A DNA stretch of 64,000 nt from Gemmatales bacterium (GTDB lineage Bacteria; Planctomycetota; Planctomycetia; Gemmatales; Gemmataceae). Below are positions 10,424 to 18,685 of this stretch, piece by piece. The notes beneath the pieces are model-generated. The model did not search any database, had not been told where the DNA came from, and was given only the letters and a program-made list of their open reading frames with translations. The stretch covers positions 307,508 through 371,507 of the forward strand of contig BPJP01000006.1 of NCBI GenBank assembly GCA_026004675.1. Reading direction: 5' to 3'. The number at the start of each line of letters is the position of its first letter. The first letter of the stretch is position 1. The position numbers and the translations under genes were made by a program.

Positions 10424-11332
10424 TCAGCCGCCTTGCCAGCGCGGATCGTCTGGTTCATCGATGAAGCGTCGGGTCAAATCGTGATAGACATCGATTCGGC
10501 GGTCGCGGAGAAAGGGCCAATGGCGGCGGACGTTTTCCAGATGCTCGAGATCGCAGTCCGCCAGGACGATTTCTTCTTTGTCATGGCTGGCACGTTGCAA
10601 GACGACGCCGAAGGGGTCGGCAACGAAGGAGGCTCCCCAGAATTCCAGGCCGCTTTGAGGTTGGCCTTCAAAGCCGACCCGGTTGACGGCGGCCACATAC
10701 ACGCCGTTGGCCACTGCGTGCGATCGCTGCATCAGTTCCCATGCTTCGTGCTGGGCTTTTCCAAAACGTTCTTTTTCCTTTGGGTGCCAGCCGATGGCCG
10801 TCGGATAGAAAAGAATGTCCGCTCCATGCAATGCCGTCAGCCGGGCACCTTCGGGAAACCACTGGTCCCAGCAAACCAGCACTCCGATGCGGGCATACCG
10901 AGTGCCAAAGGCGCGAAACCCAGTGTCTCCCGGTGTGAAGTAATATTTCTCGTAATAAAGCGGATCATCGGGAATATGCATCTTGCGGTAAATGCCCAAC
11001 AGCGAACCGTCGGCGTCCATCACTGCTGCCGTGTTGTGATAGAGGCCAGGCGCCCGGCGTTCGAACAAAGAGGCGATCACTACCGTTTCGGTTTCCCTGG
11101 CTAATTGACATAACAGATCGGTTGTCGGGCCGGGTATCGGCTCGGCCAAATCGAAGCAGGCGGGGTCTTCTGTCTGACAAAAATAAGGCGAGCGGAACAA
11201 TTCCTGCAAGCAAATGATTTGCGCTCCGGAAGCTGCCGCCTGGCGAATGCGTTCGGCAGCCTTGCCCATGTTTGCGGCGACATCTGCGCTGCAACTCATT
11301 TGCACCAGGCCGATCCGAACCGAATTCGCCAT
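10424..11332 (-). CDS. aguB: N-carbamoylputrescine amidase (carbon-nitrogen hydrolase)
   Basis: 302-residue nitrilase-superfamily amidase that converts N-carbamoylputrescine to putrescine, CO2 and ammonia in the agmatine route. The catalytic triad is visible: Glu44 in LQELF, Lys117 in YRKMHIPDD, Cys154 in VCWDQWFPEGAR. The PLYYEKYYFTPGDTGF segment is characteristic of the plant/bacterial AguB subgroup. The usual partner, agmatine deiminase AguA, is not in the window. The start is ATG following GGGACGAAGCT. Located directly upstream of the TIM-barrel gene on the same strand. Confidence 0.9.
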   Translation of the reverse strand: MANSVRIGLVQMSCSADVAANMGKAAERIRQAAASGAQIICLQELFRSPYFCQTEDPACFDLAEPIPGPTTDLLCQLARETETVVIASLFERRAPGLYHNTAAVMDADGSLLGIYRKMHIPDDPLYYEKYYFTPGDTGFRAFGTRYARIGVLVCWDQWFPEGARLTALHGADILFYPTAIGWHPKEKERFGKAQHEAWELMQRSHAVANGVYVAAVNRVGFEGQPQSGLEFWGASFVADPFGVVLQRASHDKEEIVLADCDLEHLENVRRHWPFLRDRRIDVYHDLTRRFIDEPDDPRWQGG

Positions 11333-11419
11333 AGCTTCGTCCCGCTAGTTCTAATAGGGTTCGATACGTATTGCCGTTCGTCATGATACCTTGGAGGCGG
11401 CCGTCCGTCTGCTCCGGCA

Positions 11420-11887
11420 TCATGGCGCTGGCGACTCTGGTACGAGGAGCTCGCCCGAACCAGCGAAGAAGCCGAGGCCGTCGCTCTGAAAAACTCCATT
11501 GGTCGCCTGAGCAAGCAAAGACGCCAGGGTTCGTGCGAATTCCTCATTGATGTCGGCGTAAGGTTCATCAACGAGAATGGTAAACAGTTGCCGAGTGGCG
11601 ATCACATGTTGCATCAAGGCTGCGCTGTGAGGCTCGTCCTCGCAGGTTTCGAGCCAGGCAGCCCAACTCTGTAGATCGGCAGAGAGATCGTCCTCTTCGG
11701 TGAGATAACGTTCGAGTTCGATCATTGGACAATCGGGTTGCACGGTGAATTCGCCGCGGAGCCACGCCTCTCTACTGCCTAGGAAACGAGCCTTCAGTCG
11801 AGGAAAGTGCGACAACAGGGGGCGAAGGAGGTCATCTGGATCAGGCGGGTTTTCTGCCGTGCTAAAGACACGATACCATTGTGCCAT
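11420..11887 (-). CDS. Hypothetical protein, translationally coupled to the zinc-ribbon gene
   Basis: 155-residue soluble, acidic protein with no signal peptide, membrane segment or family that I recognise. I chose the ATG at 11885-11887 (MAQWYRVFSTAENP) because it lies one base after the stop of the preceding zinc-ribbon gene, suggesting coupling. An upstream in-frame start would overlap that gene by 35 bases. The sequence is Leu/Glu rich and probably alpha-helical, with a PDDLLRPLLSHFPRLKARF stretch near the N-terminus. Its role may relate to the zinc-ribbon protein, but that is inferred from gene order only. Confidence 0.6.
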   Translation of the reverse strand: MAQWYRVFSTAENPPDPDDLLRPLLSHFPRLKARFLGSREAWLRGEFTVQPDCPMIELERYLTEEDDLSADLQSWAAWLETCEDEPHSAALMQHVIATRQLFTILVDEPYADINEEFARTLASLLAQATNGVFQSDGLGFFAGSGELLVPESPAP

Positions 11888-11888
11888 T

Positions 11889-13524
11889 TCATTCTGCGTC
11901 CTTGTCTGTTTCTTGCTCGACACCGATGACAGCCTGCGACCCGTCTTCGTCGCCGATCACGGTATCGACTTGCCCGAGAACCATCGCCTGATCGCCGGCT
12001 TCGAGAGAAGCGATCTCAGCGATTTCAGTAGGCACAGGCAATGGTTCGTCCGGCTCGGCATCACGTTGCTCTCCGGTCTTCTCGCTCGTCTCAACGTCTT
12101 CGTCAGCGAACGGAAATACGTCGTCGGCAACGGCGTTAACAACCATTGCCCCGTCCTTGGCTGGTTCGACGGTATGAGCTTCAGCAATGACCTCCTCGGC
12201 GGGGAGTCCATCGGCTTGGGACACGGCTGGCGTCGGCACCGACCCGCTGGGTGCGTCCGCCTCGGCAACAGCGGCTGCGGGCTGAGCGATTTCAAGTGGT
12301 TCGACAGCGGGCACCGGTTTTTCGGCAGGAGGATTCAGCACTTCTGGCGCGAAGATGACTTGCGATTGCGTCAAGACACGCGGCCGAATTTTGGCCGGAA
12401 ACGAACGCTTGCAATTGGGACAGCGAATCATCCGGCCCAGAGCCGTGATCGGCAGTCGCAAGACGCGTTTGCACCGCTGACAGGGAAAACACAAACGGCG
12501 CGGCGCGATACCTGGAGGCAAGGTCGGCTCGTTCGATTGGATTTTTTCCTCCGTTGGTTTGGCAGACACTTTCTGCGGTGCCGGCGCTACAGACGGTCGA
12601 GCCGGTGGTGTGGGCGGCGGCGATTTGGGAGGCGGTGCTTTCGGCGATACTGCCGCTTTCGGCGATGCCGGCGCCTTGCCGATAGTTGGCCGACTGGGAA
12701 GTGGTGTCGCTGGTGCTTTGGCCGTTGCTGCTGGAGCGGGCAGCGGCGAAGGCGGAGGAGCCGTTGTGCTGCTGGCAACCGGCCCAGGAACGGGAGGCTG
12801 GGCGACGAACAAGCCAGTGCATAATGGACATCTCGCAACTTTCCCCACCGCAGAGGGGGGAAGTTGCAGGGGCCGTTGGCAGCGGCCGCAAGGGATAATG
12901 AACGTGCCAATCCCGATGCCCAGCACTGGCGGTGTTTTGATTGGTGCTGGTGGGCTGATAACCGGAGGTCGGGGAGTCGTCGGTCCAGCGGCGGGTTTGG
13001 TCGCCGTCGAAGTTGGGCGAGGGGTGGCAGGCGCTGCCGGCGTCTTCTTGGCACGGACACGAAAAATCGCTGGACACAGCGGACACTTGATTCGTTGCCC
13101 CAGCAACTGGCGAGGAACACGCATCAAGCGTTTGCAGCGCAGGCAGCGGGCAACGAAAACCAGTGGTTTTTTTCCCGGCCAGCTGGGTCGGCGGTGGCGC
13201 GGGTCTTTGCGACGTCATCCGCGCCGCTGTTTGTTTAGCGACGAAAATCCTTTTGCAATAGGGGCATTGGATCGACTTGCCGAAAAGATGGGGAGGAACT
13301 TGCAGCGAACGTCGGCAAAAAGCGCAGGGCAAGACCCGGGCTTGCCCCTGCTCCGTTGCCGGTTTGCCATCCGCTGCCAGATGCGGTTGCGTCAAGACGC
13401 CATTTCTTTGTGCATGAAAAATTGCGGAGCACAGCGGACATTGGATCGATCGGCCAATCAACTTTTCTGGCAAGCTAAGTGGGCGATGACAGCGTTGGCA
13501 CTTTGTATATACGGGCATGGGCAT
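11889..13524 (-). CDS. Five-zinc-ribbon repeat protein with Pro/Ala-rich linkers, +1 frameshift
   Basis: Reads as one protein of about 544 residues if one A is removed from the A7 run (plus-strand T run 13167-13173). The first frame gives two ribbons of the form CxxC-x15-17-CPxC: CQRCHRPLSLPEKLIGR...CPLC and CAFCRRSLQVPPHLFGK...CPYC. After correction the third begins CLRCKRLMRVPRQLLGQ...CPLC, followed by CGRCQRPLQLPPSAVGK...CPLC and CQRCKRVLRLPITALGR...CPNC. Long Pro/Ala/Thr/Lys-rich linkers separate ribbons 3, 4 and 5. The last 150 residues are acidic, rich in Glu, Asp and Val. There is no clear signal peptide or membrane span. The start is taken as MPMPVYTKCQRC at 13524. Function unknown; five CxxC pairs suggest five zinc ions and possible nucleic-acid or protein binding. 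Confidence 0.7.
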
Positions 13525-13559
13525 TCTCGCGCAAACTTCCTTCGAAGTGAGCTGGGTTC

Positions 13560-13575
13560 CTGGTTGAAAAACCAG
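13560..13575. other. Short hairpin upstream of the zinc-ribbon gene
   Basis: CTGGTT-GAAA-AACCAG is a perfect 6-bp stem closed by a GAAA tetraloop, about 36 bases upstream of the chosen start of the zinc-ribbon gene. A second inverted repeat (GCCCCA...TGGGGC) follows at about 13589-13608. Both lie between that gene and the E2 gene behind it on the same strand. They could act as leader structures or transcript-end hairpins, but neither is followed by a strong T run. Confidence 0.25.
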
Positions 13576-13669
13576 CACAAGATATTAGGCCCCATTATGA
13601 TGTGGGGCATGGCCAAAGCAAAATAAAAAGTGTTCGATCTCGGTATCTTTTCCCGCCAGCCGCCTCGTT

Positions 13670-14923
13670 TCAACGTAACAACTCGTCGGCTACCAAGGCT
13701 GCCGGATTGCGCAGGCGCCGCAAGACGGCATTGCCAAAGGCGGCTCCCACGGCGCCATCAACGACACGGTGATCAAACGAGAACGAGAGATAGACGATGT
13801 CGGCAGGTTTGAGTTGGCCGCCGGCATCGTAGACGGGTCGCTTGACGACTTTGCCTATTCCCATGATGCCGACTTCGGGATGGTTGATGACGGGCGTCGA
13901 AATCAAACCGCCGATGTTTCCAATGGAAGTGATGGTGAAGGTGCTCCCCGTGAGGTCTTCGCGTTTGCAGCGATTGGCGCGGGCTTCGCTGCTGAGGCGG
14001 TCGATGTCGCGAGCGATTTGTGCCAGCGTTTTACCGGCGGCATCGCGAATGACAGGCACGTACAAGCCGTTGGCGGTCGCCACCGCGATGCCGACATGGT
14101 AATGATCGTGCAAGACGATTTCTCCTGCTTGTTCGTCGAGCGAAGCGTTGACAATCGGAATCTCTTTCAATGCGTGAGCAACGGCTTTGACAAAAAAAGC
14201 CAGATATGTCAGCTTGACTCCCGCCTTGGCGAATGGCCCTCGAAGCGATTCGCGCAGATGAACAAGCTCGGTGACGTCGCATTCATCCATGTAGGAATAA
14301 TGCGGAATGGTCTTTTTGGAAAGGACCATATGCTCGGCGATTTTTTTGCGAACGCCTTGGAGCTTGATACGGGTGCCTGGGGTTCCGAAGTCAAGCTTCG
14401 GCAAACTGTCAGCGGACTTGCCATTGCCATCCGCGAGGCTCCGACTGGAGTTTTTGACGTAAGCCGTCAAGTCGCCGATCAGGATTCTGCCGCCTGGTCC
14501 CGTGCCGCGGACTTGCGTCAAGTCGATGCCGAGCTTGCGGGCCATCAGGCGAACGGACGGAGCTGCTTTGATGAATGACGGCGTGACTGAGGGCGTGGCC
14601 GAGGTCGCCGATGGGCTGGAAGGGGCTGCTGCCAATGGCTTCAGCGAACGCGGGCTCGTCTCGACTCGGCCGGGACTAAGCGGTTTCATTTCATCGGCGG
14701 CATAGCACAAAACGACCTGACCGACTTTGATCTGGTCTCCGGGCTGGGCTTTCAGTTCCGTGATGGTGCCGGCGAAAGGAGCTGGTACCTCCATGGTCGC
14801 TTTGTCGGTCAGAACCTCCATCAGGTTCTGCCCGCGCTTGACCTTGTCGCCGACTTTGACAAGCCAAGAGACCAACTCGGCTTCGTAAACCCCTTCACCC
14901 AACTCTGGCAGTGGGAAATCCAT
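13670..14923 (-). CDS. 2-oxoacid dehydrogenase E2 component (dihydrolipoamide acyltransferase)
   Basis: 417-residue E2 core with the canonical order of domains. The lipoyl domain is at 1-75, with lipoyl-lysine K41 in LTDKATME. A Ser/Pro/Ala-rich linker follows. The peripheral subunit-binding domain is at about 122-158 (SVRLMARKLGIDLTQVRGTG). The catalytic domain is at about 185-415, with the active-site motif HRVVDG (H385, D389). It transfers the acyl group to CoA in a pyruvate or branched-chain 2-oxoacid dehydrogenase complex. It is last in an E1alpha-E1beta-E2 run. Subunit arrangement (separate alpha and beta E1) fits both PDH and BCKDH; the substrate cannot be decided here. No E3 gene is nearby. 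Confidence 0.92.
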   Translation of the reverse strand: MDFPLPELGEGVYEAELVSWLVKVGDKVKRGQNLMEVLTDKATMEVPAPFAGTITELKAQPGDQIKVGQVVLCYAADEMKPLSPGRVETSPRSLKPLAAAPSSPSATSATPSVTPSFIKAAPSVRLMARKLGIDLTQVRGTGPGGRILIGDLTAYVKNSSRSLADGNGKSADSLPKLDFGTPGTRIKLQGVRKKIAEHMVLSKKTIPHYSYMDECDVTELVHLRESLRGPFAKAGVKLTYLAFFVKAVAHALKEIPIVNASLDEQAGEIVLHDHYHVGIAVATANGLYVPVIRDAAGKTLAQIARDIDRLSSEARANRCKREDLTGSTFTITSIGNIGGLISTPVINHPEVGIMGIGKVVKRPVYDAGGQLKPADIVYLSFSFDHRVVDGAVGAAFGNAVLRRLRNPAALVADELLR

Positions 14924-15022
14924 AGCTCGCTCGACAAAAACAATTTCCCGGAAAACTACGATGTCATCTTATGTTGTCGCAAAAAGAACCTTCGTCGTTT
15001 CTGTTTGGACTGCTGAATGTCA

Positions 15023-16081
15023 TCACGCTTCCTCCTCGGCGATTTCCCGCATGGCCTGTTTGATATGGGGCAGCTGAGGCACGGTATTGCGTTCATATTC
15101 CTGGTTCAGACCGATGCCGGGATTATGTTTTCCCATCAAGGCCCGAGGCCGGACCAGTAAATCATAAAAGTGGTGGTCGATGACACGCCGAAGCAGGTGT
15201 TCGCCGAAGTTCGTTACTTCGGTATCTTCGTTGATGATCAAAATGCGCCCGGTTTTCAGGATGCTTCGACTGATGGCCTTCCAGTCATAGGGGAAAATGC
15301 TGCGCAGGTCGAGGACATCGAACGTGTAGCCGAATTCCTCGGTGAGTTGGTCGGCAGCTTGAACGCACAAAGGCAGAGTCCGCCCGTAGCTGACGACTGT
15401 CGCGTTCTGACCTTCACGAACCAACGAGGCCACACCGAGTGGGATGAAATAGGGTTCGAGCTTGGGCCAGCGCGGCTTCCAATGCGTGCGATCGCCGACT
15501 GGGGCATCGATCATCTCTTTTAGAGTTTGCTCGTCTTCGGGTTCGCCGGGGATCAACTTGTCGCCGCGTACGCGCAACAATGCTTTGGGCAACAGCACCA
15601 TTACGGGATTGGGATCTTCGATGGCCGACAACATTAGTCCATATGCGTCCAGCGGGGTGCTGGGCATGACGATCTTCCAACCAGCAAGGCGTGCGGCCCA
15701 GCTTTCAAAAGAATGCGAATGGTAGAGGCTGCCGCGAATGCCGGAGCCTGAAGGAGTCATCAAAACGATCGGCATAGCAAAGTTACCGGCACCGGCCCAG
15801 CGCTGGTTGCCAGCCACTTTTAACAAGTCGATCGTGTTGAACCCGTAATCGCAGAATTGGATTTCCGCCACCGGCTTGCCGCCCGCATAGGCGATGCCCA
15901 TGGCCATCCCGACGATGCCGCGCTCGTCGAGCGGCGTGTTCCAGGCGGTCCTCAGACCTTGTGTGGCGGTAAAGACTCCCCCTAAAGGCGGACCGACATC
16001 TTCTCCGAAAATATCGGTGACACCCAGGTGCTCCTCACCGTAGTGAAGGGCCATACGAACGGCTTGAACCAAAGTAGCCAT
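15023..16081 (-). CDS. 2-oxoacid dehydrogenase E1 component, beta subunit
   Basis: 352-residue transketolase-family beta subunit that pairs with the E1alpha encoded just upstream. The start is taken as MATLVQAVRMALHYGEE (ATG at 16079-16081), the usual family N-terminus; a start 30 bases earlier is possible. Visible motifs: FGEDVGPPLGGVFTATQGL, the acidic region around the TPP site DERGIVGMAMGIAYAG, and AEIQFCDYGFNTIDL. Near the C-terminus, DVLDLRSIFPYDW and NEDTEVTNFGEHL match the family. It lies 86 bases after E1alpha and about 100 bases before E2. Confidence 0.92.
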   Translation of the reverse strand: MATLVQAVRMALHYGEEHLGVTDIFGEDVGPPLGGVFTATQGLRTAWNTPLDERGIVGMAMGIAYAGGKPVAEIQFCDYGFNTIDLLKVAGNQRWAGAGNFAMPIVLMTPSGSGIRGSLYHSHSFESWAARLAGWKIVMPSTPLDAYGLMLSAIEDPNPVMVLLPKALLRVRGDKLIPGEPEDEQTLKEMIDAPVGDRTHWKPRWPKLEPYFIPLGVASLVREGQNATVVSYGRTLPLCVQAADQLTEEFGYTFDVLDLRSIFPYDWKAISRSILKTGRILIINEDTEVTNFGEHLLRRVIDHHFYDLLVRPRALMGKHNPGIGLNQEYERNTVPQLPHIKQAMREIAEEEA

Positions 16082-16167
16082 GATGAATCGATTGCAGAAT
16101 TCAAAACACAAAATTCACGATGCACCGCGGCGCGAATCCATTTCGAAGCTGTGCCCGGTGCTTTCCC

Positions 16168-17244
16168 TCATGCCTCCGGCAATCCTGTGTAGTCGTCTGG
16201 ATAAACCGCATCAACCCTGCTCGGAGCATAAGTATAACGGTAAACGTCAGCCGCCGTTGGACGAGGTTCGTTCATGGCTTGTTCCAGTGCTTCGTCCGCT
16301 TCCGCCCGGGCTTGTTCGTGTATCTGGTCGATGGTCTCCTGGTCGATGACCCCCTCGCCAAGAAGTTTCTTTTCGAATAGTTCGATGCAGCAAGGCTCGT
16401 CTTTGACGCGGAGCGCGCCGCTGGATGAGGAATGACCGTAAAGGCGGGACACCATCGCTTCGAGCATGAAAGGCCGTCTCTTGGTGCGGCAATATTCCAT
16501 GGCTCGGCGAATGGCGTGCCAGCTCGCGATCGGGTCGTTGCCGTCAACGACCTCCCCCTCGATGCCGAACGCTTTTCCGCGATCGATGATGTGTTTTTCA
16601 GCGTGCACCGATTCGGCGGGCGTCGAGATTCCCCAGCGGTTGTTTTCGATAACGATGAGAACGGGAAGCTCATGACCTGGTCGCGAACTCCAAATCAGGC
16701 ATGAGGCGAAGTCTCCTTCCGCCGTGCCCGCGTCGCCGCCACAGACAATCGTAATGCCGTCTCCGCCGTAGCGCTTTTGCACATGTGCTGTACCCGGCGC
16801 CATCACGTATTGCACTTCGATAACGGAAGTGACTGGGACAACGTTCCATTCCTTTTTTGCGTAGTGACCGGCGAAATTGCGTCCCAATGAGTGGGTGTCG
16901 GTCACGGTCATCGCCATTTGCCGAATGCCTTCGATCATGGGCATCCCCATGGCGATCATGGCAGCACTATTTCGATAATGGAAATGAAGGTAATCGTAAG
17001 CGGGGCCTTCCCCTTTTTTGACTTGCAAACCCAGGCAGGTGTTGAATGCCTCTTCGCCTGGACCACCGATCCAGAAATAGCCTTCTCCCGACTTGCTCAT
17101 TTTGATCATGCGCTCTTCCATGGCCCTGCTGCGAACCATGAGGCGATGGATGCGCAGGCACAAGTCGGCGGGCAACGACTCCTTTCCACTTCGAATCTGT
17201 GCGTCCGCCAAAAGGGCGTGACCGGGGTTTCGATCGCTCGGCAT
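16168..17244 (-). CDS. 2-oxoacid dehydrogenase E1 component, alpha subunit
   Basis: 358-residue thiamine-pyrophosphate-dependent alpha subunit that decarboxylates the 2-oxoacid. The TPP/Mg motif runs from GGDAGTAEGDF to ENNRWGIST (about 165-205). The phosphorylation-loop region RLYGHSSSSGALRV is also present (about 276-289). SKSGEGYFWIGGPGEEAFN near 50-68 is the family substrate-channel segment. The start ATG has GGAGGAGACC immediately upstream, a strong Shine-Dalgarno. It is the first gene of the E1alpha-E1beta-E2 run; a 262-base gap separates it from holB. Confidence 0.93.
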   Translation of the reverse strand: MPSDRNPGHALLADAQIRSGKESLPADLCLRIHRLMVRSRAMEERMIKMSKSGEGYFWIGGPGEEAFNTCLGLQVKKGEGPAYDYLHFHYRNSAAMIAMGMPMIEGIRQMAMTVTDTHSLGRNFAGHYAKKEWNVVPVTSVIEVQYVMAPGTAHVQKRYGGDGITIVCGGDAGTAEGDFASCLIWSSRPGHELPVLIVIENNRWGISTPAESVHAEKHIIDRGKAFGIEGEVVDGNDPIASWHAIRRAMEYCRTKRRPFMLEAMVSRLYGHSSSSGALRVKDEPCCIELFEKKLLGEGVIDQETIDQIHEQARAEADEALEQAMNEPRPTAADVYRYTYAPSRVDAVYPDDYTGLPEA

Positions 17245-17506
17245 GCGGTCTCCTCCATCAGACGGAAATGTCGCCCCTGATTGCCCCGCTTCCGCGGAAT
17301 CTCTACCCCCGCACTACTATTCTATACCACCGGGAGCAACCAGATGACCTTTTCCGACAGCCACTATCGGCTTTATCGTGCCGACCTTGTGTTAAGAACA
17401 ACGCAAGCAGGATGGACAAGCCAATCTCCTGTCGCTGCGACCGGCAACATCGCCAGAGTCGGCAAATTCGGTCGGTGTCCTTTTTCGAGCACTACCCTTT
17501 GACGCA

Positions 17507-18514
17507 TCACGAGGTCACTGCGTTCGCCAATCGGAGGTCGACCAGATCATTGACCAGGGCTTCGACAAGCAATACCAGCTGGACTCGGCGATCGATTTGG
17601 TGATCGGCTTCCAACAAGCGATCGATCATCGCCAGAATGCGTTCTTCTCGAGCGGCGTGGTTATCATATGGCTCGTCCTGTTCAGCGGTTCGACAGACTG
17701 CATGCAGCTCATCCCGAAAATGATCGACTAGCAAACGGATGATCTTTTTCGAACATCGGCGTTGCGACGCCGACTCCTTTCCGGCTTCTTCGACGAATAG
17801 CATCCAATCTTTGGCCAGCGCGACTTTATCAGGACGTTGTTGCTTTAACCCGGTTACCAGTTTTTGTCGAAATTCCCACAACGCCGGATCGGCCAGCGCG
17901 AGCGCTTGTCCCAGACTACCTTCGCTTTGCTGTATAAGACGATCAATCAGTCTGTCGTCAACGCCGTGCTCGCGAAGGAGATCGGCGAGCAAGCCGTTGG
18001 CAAGCGGAGCGAAGCGGATGAGTTGGCAACGGGATACCAGAGTTGGCAACTGTCTGTCCGGCGTCGTGCCAACCAGCAGAAGAAGCGACTTCGGCGGTGG
18101 TTCTTCGAGCGTTTTGAGGAAACAATTGCCTGCTTCTTCGTTCAACTCGTCGCTATGGTCAATGACCGCGACTTTCCCCTGGCCCCGGGCCGACTTCAGT
18201 GAAAAACTGTGGCACAATGCACGAATCGCGTCGATGGGAATTTCCATACTGCCTTCCGGCGGACCTGTCTCAATGAAATCGGGGTGGGTTTCGGCGTCAA
18301 CCAATTGGCATGCCGAGCACCGGTCGCATGCCTCAAGTATCTCCGGCTGCCGTTGTTCGCATAACAATGCTTTGGCAAGCTCCCGAGCAAAAAGACGTTT
18401 GCCGATTCCCTCTGGCCCCAGAAACAAATAGGCGTGGGCCAGCCGTCCGCTGCGGAAAACGTGTTGAAACACCGAAACGACGCGGTCATGCCCGCGAATC
18501 TTTTGCCAGGACAC
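17507..18514 (-). CDS. holB: DNA polymerase III delta' subunit
   Basis: 335-residue AAA+ clamp-loader subunit that helps load the beta clamp at the replication fork. Visible: a Walker-A-like FLGPEGIGKRLFAREL near 32-47, the zinc module cysteines in CDRCSACQLV near 63-72, and a DEAGNCFLKTLEEPP sensor segment around 128-143 (the family motif NALLKTLEEPP). The TLVSRCQLIRF stretch corresponds to the SRC motif. The start is GTG with GGGGGAAG six bases upstream. The length is normal for delta'. A 12-bp palindrome and a candidate promoter lie in the gap to the divergent giant gene. Confidence 0.88.
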   Translation of the reverse strand: MSWQKIRGHDRVVSVFQHVFRSGRLAHAYLFLGPEGIGKRLFARELAKALLCEQRQPEILEACDRCSACQLVDAETHPDFIETGPPEGSMEIPIDAIRALCHSFSLKSARGQGKVAVIDHSDELNEEAGNCFLKTLEEPPPKSLLLLVGTTPDRQLPTLVSRCQLIRFAPLANGLLADLLREHGVDDRLIDRLIQQSEGSLGQALALADPALWEFRQKLVTGLKQQRPDKVALAKDWMLFVEEAGKESASQRRCSKKIIRLLVDHFRDELHAVCRTAEQDEPYDNHAAREERILAMIDRLLEADHQIDRRVQLVLLVEALVNDLVDLRLANAVTS

Positions 18515-18612
18515 AACAAGCTTCCCCCGTGATTCCCTCTGGCCAATGGTGCCCTATTAGGCTAGCGGTGAAAAACGGCATCGGTCAAGGAGTCTGCCGG
18601 TGCAACCCCGCA

Positions 18613-18641
18613 TTGAGCCAAGTGCCGGATTAAGGTAGAGT
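18613..18641 (+). promoter_or_regulatory. Candidate sigma70-type promoter for the giant membrane protein gene
   Basis: TTGAGC and TAGAGT are separated by exactly 17 bases, each matching four of six consensus positions. The predicted start near 18648 would leave a leader of about 38 bases before the ATG at 18686. Downstream sits the palindrome at 18656. This is a motif match only. Confidence 0.35.
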
Positions 18642-18655
18642 AGCTGACCTAAAGC

Positions 18656-18667
18656 CCGACCGGTCGG
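18656..18667. promoter_or_regulatory. Perfect 12-bp palindrome CCGACCGGTCGG
   Basis: Self-complementary over all twelve bases and placed just downstream of the candidate transcription start and 18 bases before the start codon of the giant membrane protein. That is a typical position for a repressor site. No matching regulator is present in the window, and GC-rich palindromes can occur by chance. Confidence 0.3.
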
Positions 18668-18685
18668 CCATAGTGGGCCAATGCC

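Noticed and set aside
17344..17502. 52-codon plus-strand frame with GGGAG ahead of an ATG between E1alpha and holB
   Set aside because: It lies between two minus-strand genes, has no recognisable family and no promoter; weak support.
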